A DNA stretch of 64,000 nt from the NCBI GenBank assembly GCA_963721905.1, contig CAVRMF010000011.1:186001-250000 (forward strand). Reading direction: 5' to 3'. The stretch comes from Roseiarcus sp963721905 (GTDB taxonomy: Bacteria > Pseudomonadota > Alphaproteobacteria > Rhizobiales > Beijerinckiaceae). How positions within the stretch are numbered: position 1 is the stretch's first letter; each line of letters opens with the position of its first letter. Made by a program: the position numbers and the translations under genes. Below the pieces are notes generated by a model that was not told where the DNA came from, did no database searches, and saw only the letters and a program-made list of their open reading frames with translations. Positions 59,539-64,000 of this stretch are shown here, one piece after another.

Positions 59539-59800
59539 TCACCATCTTCGCCAGCGGTCGAAGTCTTCCTCCGTCACGAAGCCGAGTTCGAGCGCGGCGG
59601 CTTTGAGCGTTGTGTCGCGCTCCAGGGCCCGATGCGCGATCCCGGCGGCCTGTTCATAGCCGATCGCCAGCGAGAGCGCGGTGACCAGCATCAGCGAACG
59701 CTCCACCAGTTCGGCGATCGGCGGCGATCATCTCGCCAAGCATGAGATCGCGGCCGATGCTGAGGTGCTAGATCGCGCGCCGCCGCTGGGCGCCCCAGAG
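59539..59800 (-). pseudogene. fumarase (FumC/aspartase family) remnant
   Basis: The minus strand from 59712 to 59539 encodes the last 57 residues of a class II fumarase (I-A-E-L-V-E-R-S-L-M-L-V-T-A-L, I-G-Y-E-Q-A-A-G-I-A-H, T-L-K-A-A-A-L-E-L-G, T-E-E-D-F-D-R-W) and a stop. Upstream, S-D-G-K-L-W-G-A-Q recalls the N-terminal D-x-L-W-G-A-Q-T of the same family, then the frame breaks. The large middle part is missing, so this is an internally deleted relic. It fills most of the gap 59435-59918. Confidence 0.6.
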
Positions 59801-59918
59801 CTTGCCGTCGGAATTTTTGACCGGACTGAGGCTGCCGGTCCCCGTATGGCTGTTTGACAGAGCGTCTCTCCCGGTGTTCGAGATGAGGCGCGCGCTCATC
59901 AAGTTCCCCTTGTGCGAC

Positions 59919-62900
59919 TTAGGCCGCGCGCACGGTCGGGAACGCGATCTCGATCAGCGTTCCCTGATCGCGGCGGCTCTTGATCGAAAACTCCGCCCCG
60001 TTCGCTTCGACCAGCGCCTTAGTCAGCGGCAGACCAAGGCCGACGCCGCCCTTTCGACCCGCGCGGCCGATCTGGCTGAATGGTTCCAGGGCGAGGCCGA
60101 CCTCGCTTTCGCTCATTCCAACGCCAGTGTCGCGCACGCGGATGACCGCCTGTCCTGCAGCGTCGACGGCGGTCGATACGATGACCTGGCCCCCGGGCTC
60201 GTTGAATTTCACCGCGTTCGACATCAGGTTCAACATGATCTGCTTCAGCGAGCGCTCGTCGACCACCACCTGTGGCAGGCGCTCGAAAAGAGACACGCGC
60301 ATGATGATGCGCTCGCGCGCGGCCTGAGGCTGCATCATCGAGACGCATTCGCGGATGAGGCTGTTGGCGTCGACAGGCGTGAAGGCGAGCTCGAGCTTGC
60401 CGGCCTCGATCTTGCTGAGATCGAGGAGATCGTCGGCGAGGCTCATCACATGGGCGCCGGAGGCATGGATGTCCTTCAGATAATCCTTGTAACGTTCATT
60501 GCCGATCGGCCCGAAGCGCTCCTCCATCATCACCTCTGTGAAGCCCAGGATCGCGTGCAGCGGCGTCCGGATTTCGTGGCTGACTTGAGCCAGAAAATCC
60601 GTCTTCGCCGCGCTCGCGGCCTGCGCGGCGTCGCGCGCGGAAATCAGTTTCCGCGCCGCTTCCTGTTCGCGGCTCATGTCCCGCATGAGGGCGCAATAAT
60701 GGGGCGCTTCGGGCGGGCCGATCCGCGCCAGCGTCAAGGCAAGGCTGAGCGCGGCGCCGGCGCGGGCGCGGCCCGCGACCGGAATGGGCCCGCCGGCGGG
60801 CGAATCACCGTCGCGGCTGAGGCTTTCGAGCCGGGCGGTCGTTTCGGGATGGCTCTGCGGCGCAAGCAGCATCAGAACGCTTTCGCCGACGACACCCTTC
60901 TCATCGTAGCCGAAAAGCTTTTCCGCGGGCTTGCTCAGAGACAGGATGCGTCCGGCCGAGTCGAGGGTCACCGCGGCGTCGGCCGCGCGATCAAGCATGT
61001 CCTGCAGATCGTTTGCCGCGCCGTTGCGGCTCCACGCCCCATCCTCGACGGGCTGGGCGTCGAGGTCCGCGTCTCGCAACCGGCGAAACGCGATCAGCGT
61101 CGCCGGCGCGCCGTCCCAGTTCACAGCTTGCGCGTGGCCGTCGACCGCGAGCGATTCGCCGTTCGCCCTGACGATCTCAAGAGCGCCGCTTTGCTTCGTC
61201 GACACGGCCTGCGGATGGGGCCCCTGGAACATTGCCGCAAGACCGTTGGACGCCAGGAAATGCTCGAGATCGCGGTAGCCCAGAAGATCGAGCAGCGTGC
61301 GGTTCAGATAGAGAGCCTGCGCGTCCCGGGCGACGAGCACGCCGATCGGCAGTCGATCAAGGAGAGCCCAGGCGTTGCGCCGGACCGGTTCGGGAGCCTC
61401 CGCGGCCGCGCCGTCCTGCCCGGCTTCAAGAGGCGGGGACGGCGAAGTTGGCGCCCCGACAGCCTCGGCCAACCGCTCTGGCGAATCGCCGACCGGCAGC
61501 GCGCCGTCGGGTCCCGCGTGCCGGGGCCCATTGTGGGCCCGGCCGATCAGAGCGCGCGCGATTTCCCGGAAGGCTTCGCGCTCGCTCTTGCTGAGTTCGA
61601 CGCTCTCGCCGCCCGAGCCCAGCCCGGGATCGGGGGCCAGCGCTTCAAGCGCGCCCGGACGGATCGGAACGATTTTCGGTGTCGCCGCATGGGTCTGGCG
61701 CAGGACATAGATTTCAGCGGTGCGTTCGGGAGGCATGTTCGCCGCATCGCCCGGCGCTTTGCTTCGAGCATCCTCGGGATGATTGCCCTGAGGCGTCTCG
61801 ACACCTGACCTCGCGTCCGCCTCGAAGCTCGTCTCGGACGCGCCGCCGTCCTCGTCCGCGCCTTCAGGCAAAGCCGGAGCAAGCTCGCTTCTATCCGCGA
61901 GGCTGTCCGCCGGACTGGAGTCCGCCTGGGCTGCTCCTGCCAGGACCGTCGCCGTATCCTCGGCCTTATCTTCCGGCGCAGGGACGCCTCGATTCTCGGC
62001 TGTCCGATTATCGAAGGCTCCGACGCTCGCACCGGATTCCGCAATGTCGACGAACGATGCAGTGTCGGCAACCGCGGACCCATCCGACATGCTGATCGCC
62101 TCATCGAGGCGCCCGAAGCCGCGAAATCCGCCGAATTCGCGGCCGCGCTCGAACGCCGGCGCCGCCGAGAGCCTCATCCGAAACCGGATATTTTCACTGG
62201 CCGATGGCCAGTCGACAGGAACATCGGAGAATGTCTCTCGCTCTTCGAACGCGCGCACGAGGTCGTCGCCATGCGTCAATCCCGTCCGCTCCCTCAATGC
62301 GTCGAGCGTTTCGCCGGGAAGAGGGGCATTCGCGCCGAGCGCCGCGGTGAGGACAGGGTCCGCGACGCCGAAGCGGCCTTCCTTGTCGAGCGACCACAGA
62401 AACCGCGACTTCATCCAAGGCTCGGTCGAAGGACTGGCCGTGTCGGCGCCAAGCGCTTCTCCGGCGCGCGCATCCGAGCCCGCGAGGTCGATCGGGCCCA
62501 TCTCTTCGCGCCCTGCGCTCGCGGCCGGCGCCCAAATAACCAGATATGCGGCGCCATCGGGGGTGCCGACGCGGGCGCAGCGCAAATTGAGGCTCACCGG
62601 CCGGCGCTCCGGAGAAAAACGCAGCCGCTCGAGACGCGGAGCCTCCCCAATCGGCAACGACGTTGCCAGATGACGCAACCGGCGGGCGGTCGGTCCCTCG
62701 CTCGCGAGCAGCCGGTCTTGTAGGTCCGAACGATGTTTTGCGCCAAAGAGTTCGAGAGCGTTCTGCGTCGCATAGGCGATTCGCGCCTGCGCATCGATGA
62801 TCAGGAGCCGCGTGCCGTTTTGGCCGCGCGGCGCGAGCTCGGAGGCGTCGAAAACGGCGTTCGCCGCATCGGGCGTCATGGCCGCGCAGGCTTCTGAGGG

Positions 62901-62921
62901 TCTTGGCGGCGAAAGGGTCAC
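59919..62921 (-). CDS. PAS-domain sensor histidine kinase (PdhS/PleC family)
   Basis: A 1000-residue cytoplasmic kinase. The N-terminus (about 40-140) is PAS-like; residues 140-500 are acidic and low in complexity; PAS domains follow at about 515-620 and 645-760. HisKA carries His782 in V-S-H-E-I-R-T-P-L-H-A-I-L-G-F with E-R-F-G-P-I-G-N-E-R-Y-K-D-Y, the H-box form shared by PleC, DivJ and PdhS, which act on DivK. The ATPase has N-L-M-S-N-A-V-K-F, D-T-G-V-G-M and G-V-G-L-G-L-P-L. No membrane helix. GTG 62921 or ATG 62879 as start. Confidence 0.85.
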   Translation of the reverse strand: MTLSPPRPSEACAAMTPDAANAVFDASELAPRGQNGTRLLIIDAQARIAYATQNALELFGAKHRSDLQDRLLASEGPTARRLRHLATSLPIGEAPRLERLRFSPERRPVSLNLRCARVGTPDGAAYLVIWAPAASAGREEMGPIDLAGSDARAGEALGADTASPSTEPWMKSRFLWSLDKEGRFGVADPVLTAALGANAPLPGETLDALRERTGLTHGDDLVRAFEERETFSDVPVDWPSASENIRFRMRLSAAPAFERGREFGGFRGFGRLDEAISMSDGSAVADTASFVDIAESGASVGAFDNRTAENRGVPAPEDKAEDTATVLAGAAQADSSPADSLADRSELAPALPEGADEDGGASETSFEADARSGVETPQGNHPEDARSKAPGDAANMPPERTAEIYVLRQTHAATPKIVPIRPGALEALAPDPGLGSGGESVELSKSEREAFREIARALIGRAHNGPRHAGPDGALPVGDSPERLAEAVGAPTSPSPPLEAGQDGAAAEAPEPVRRNAWALLDRLPIGVLVARDAQALYLNRTLLDLLGYRDLEHFLASNGLAAMFQGPHPQAVSTKQSGALEIVRANGESLAVDGHAQAVNWDGAPATLIAFRRLRDADLDAQPVEDGAWSRNGAANDLQDMLDRAADAAVTLDSAGRILSLSKPAEKLFGYDEKGVVGESVLMLLAPQSHPETTARLESLSRDGDSPAGGPIPVAGRARAGAALSLALTLARIGPPEAPHYCALMRDMSREQEAARKLISARDAAQAASAAKTDFLAQVSHEIRTPLHAILGFTEVMMEERFGPIGNERYKDYLKDIHASGAHVMSLADDLLDLSKIEAGKLELAFTPVDANSLIRECVSMMQPQAARERIIMRVSLFERLPQVVVDERSLKQIMLNLMSNAVKFNEPGGQVIVSTAVDAAGQAVIRVRDTGVGMSESEVGLALEPFSQIGRAGRKGGVGLGLPLTKALVEANGAEFSIKSRRDQGTLIEIAFPTVRAA

Positions 62922-63085
62922 GGGGCGGCTCGCAATGGAAACGTGTCGCGCAGTCGGCGCGGTGACGCGGGCGCCGACGCAGCAGACGATTAGCGAAGGT
63001 TTAACCCTGTTGGCCGGATTCCACCACGCCGTCGCCGGGAGGGATTCGGGGCAGGGTTAAAATTGCTGGTGCGGCGCAAAATCAT

Positions 63086-63115
63086 GTTGCACTGCAACAA
63101 AAGGCGCCGTATAAT
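63086..63115 (+). promoter_or_regulatory. phasin promoter with PhaR-like operator
   Basis: GTTGCA-C-TGCAAC (63086-63098) is a palindrome with six-base arms. Its TTGCAC (63087-63092) serves as -35, with a 17-base spacer to TATAAT (63110-63115). An operator over the -35 fits repression by PhaR, which releases the promoter once polyhydroxyalkanoate granules form. The rest of 62922-63171 shows no gene. Confidence 0.55.
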
Positions 63116-63171
63116 GCGGCACACGATGGGTGAGTCCATTTGCCGCCAGATCATGTGAAAGGGATGAAAAA

Positions 63172-63537
63172 GTGTCCAATTCTCCGTTTGAGATCCCCAA
63201 TGAGTTGCGTGATTTCGCCGAGCGTAGCGTCGAGCAGGCGCGCAAGGCGTTCGAAGGTTTTCTCGCGGTTGCGCAGCGCACGGCGGGGGTCGCCGGCGAG
63301 GCGGTCAATTCGGGCGAGGGCGGCGCCAAATCTGTGAGCGCTCACGTCCTTGCCTATACCGAGCAGAACGTGAACGCAGCGTTCGAACTCGCCCATAAGC
63401 TCGTCAGGGCGAAGGATCCGCAAGAGGCCTTCGCGCTCCAGAGCGAATACATGAAGACTCAGCTTGTCGCGTTGCAGACGCAGGCTAAGGAGCTTGGCGC
63501 CCTTTTCCAGAAGAGCATGACTCCCGGTTCGCGCTGA
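63172..63537 (+). CDS. phasin family protein, copy 1
   Basis: A 121-residue amphipathic helical protein of the Phasin_2 type (P-N-E-L-R-D-F-A-E-R-S-V-E-Q-A-R-K-A-F; A-F-E-L-A-H-K-L-V-R-A-K-D-P-Q-E-A-F-A-L-Q-S-E-Y). Phasins coat polyhydroxyalkanoate granules. The GTG at 63172 follows AAAGGGA; an upstream in-frame ATG at 63130 lacks a ribosome site. A second phasin follows 46 bases later. Confidence 0.9.
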   Translation: MSNSPFEIPNELRDFAERSVEQARKAFEGFLAVAQRTAGVAGEAVNSGEGGAKSVSAHVLAYTEQNVNAAFELAHKLVRAKDPQEAFALQSEYMKTQLVALQTQAKELGALFQKSMTPGSR

Positions 63538-63583
63538 CATCCGACGCCTGTCCACCGTCCATTCCAGGAAGAAAGGAAAAGCC

Positions 63584-64000
63584 ATGGCCGCCTCACCGAA
63601 GAAAAATCTCGCCCCGCAGACCGCCCCCGCAGCCGCCGCGGAGCCCTTGTCCGACGTCCTGACGCCAAGCGTCCCCGAAGCGGCAGTTGAAGTCGTCGAG
63701 CCGGTCGCCGGCATGCAGGAGAGCGTTCGCGCCGCGCTCGAAAAAGGCGTGGCCGAATCGCGAGCAGCCTTCGTCAAGGCGAAGGTCTCGGCCGACGAGG
63801 CCGCCAATGCTTTCGAACAGAGCTTCAGCGCGGCGAAGGACGGCGTGATCGCCATCAACGCAAAGGCTCTGGAGGCCCTGCGCGCCAACACGGAAGCCAA
63901 TTTCGAGTTCATGAAGGCGTCTTTCGCCGTCAAATCGCTCGCCGATCTGGTCGCCCTGCAGAGCGAGTTCACCCGCAAGCAGGTCGACGCGATGACCGGG
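63584..64000 (+). CDS. phasin family protein, copy 2 (cut by the window end)
   Basis: The first 139 codons of a second phasin: an Ala/Pro-rich N-terminus (M-A-A-S-P-K-K-N-L), then the helical core G-V-A-E-S-R-A-A-F-V-K-A-K, A-N-T-E-A-N-F-E-F and L-A-D-L-V-A-L-Q-S-E-F-T-R-K-Q. Not the same protein as copy 1 but of the same family. AAAGGAAA precedes the ATG. The reading frame is open at 64000. Confidence 0.9.
   Translation, partial: MAASPKKNLAPQTAPAAAAEPLSDVLTPSVPEAAVEVVEPVAGMQESVRAALEKGVAESRAAFVKAKVSADEAANAFEQSFSAAKDGVIAINAKALEALRANTEANFEFMKASFAVKSLADLVALQSEFTRKQVDAMTG

Overview
The window looks like chromosomal DNA of a GC-rich alphaproteobacterium of the Hyphomicrobiales (Rhizobiales). Supporting signs are a TrcR (DUF1013) cell-cycle regulator, an alphaproteobacterial mitofilin and HemY next to hemD, a PdhS/PleC-type histidine kinase, tandem phasins (a polyhydroxyalkanoate producer), HpnE (hopanoids), a PEPxxWA-CTERM protein and a sRNA that looks like the rhizobial anti-Shine-Dalgarno class. 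The species cannot be named from the sequence alone.

Layout. 1-3170 is a small accessory island: a BrnT/BrnA pair, a DUF4926 protein, an antitoxin whose toxin is truncated, and an AT-rich HEPN-type gene. 3168-6954 is a urease cluster (ureD, a fused ureAB, a small ORF, ureC) that ends at the island without ureE, ureF or ureG. 6937-12984 holds a DMT transporter, two polytopic envelope proteins (GT39-like and O-antigen-ligase-like), a small protein behind a PhaR-like box, hpnE and a small orphan. 13304-16003 is preTA (reductive pyrimidine degradation) behind a RutR-like operator. 16004-24304 carries trcR, tsaD, an acyltransferase/SGNH gene, hemD, a mitofilin gene and hemY. 24348-27371 has a ferredoxin reductase and a Do-like protease.

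27508-39521 is the main catabolic block. A branched-chain-type ABC transporter (livF, fused livM-livG, livH, livK), an acyl-CoA synthetase, an acyl-CoA dehydrogenase and a TetR regulator lie on the minus strand. A thiolase, two MaoC hydratases and an SDR dehydrogenase diverge from them. Together they form a complete import, CoA activation and beta-oxidation module for an unknown carboxylic acid. 40081-43671 encodes a 1196-residue seven-bladed beta-propeller/Asp-box protein, followed by an IS1182-type insertion sequence, a second Do-like protease and the sRNA. 48276-57507 holds an Ada-like methyltransferase, a PNPOx-fold protein, a DUF2461 protein, pncB, lutABC, an L,D-transpeptidase and two small genes. 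57560-64000 has the PEPxxWA-CTERM protein, an AraC regulator, a fumarase remnant, the histidine kinase and two phasins.

The most unusual sequence-level observation is that all four frameshifted genes (HEPN gene, preT, ferredoxin reductase, livK) are restored by removing one T from a GANTTCG site on the plus strand. This turns each into GANTCG, the methylation target of CcrM. The interruptions are therefore probably one systematic assembly artefact rather than four pseudogenes.
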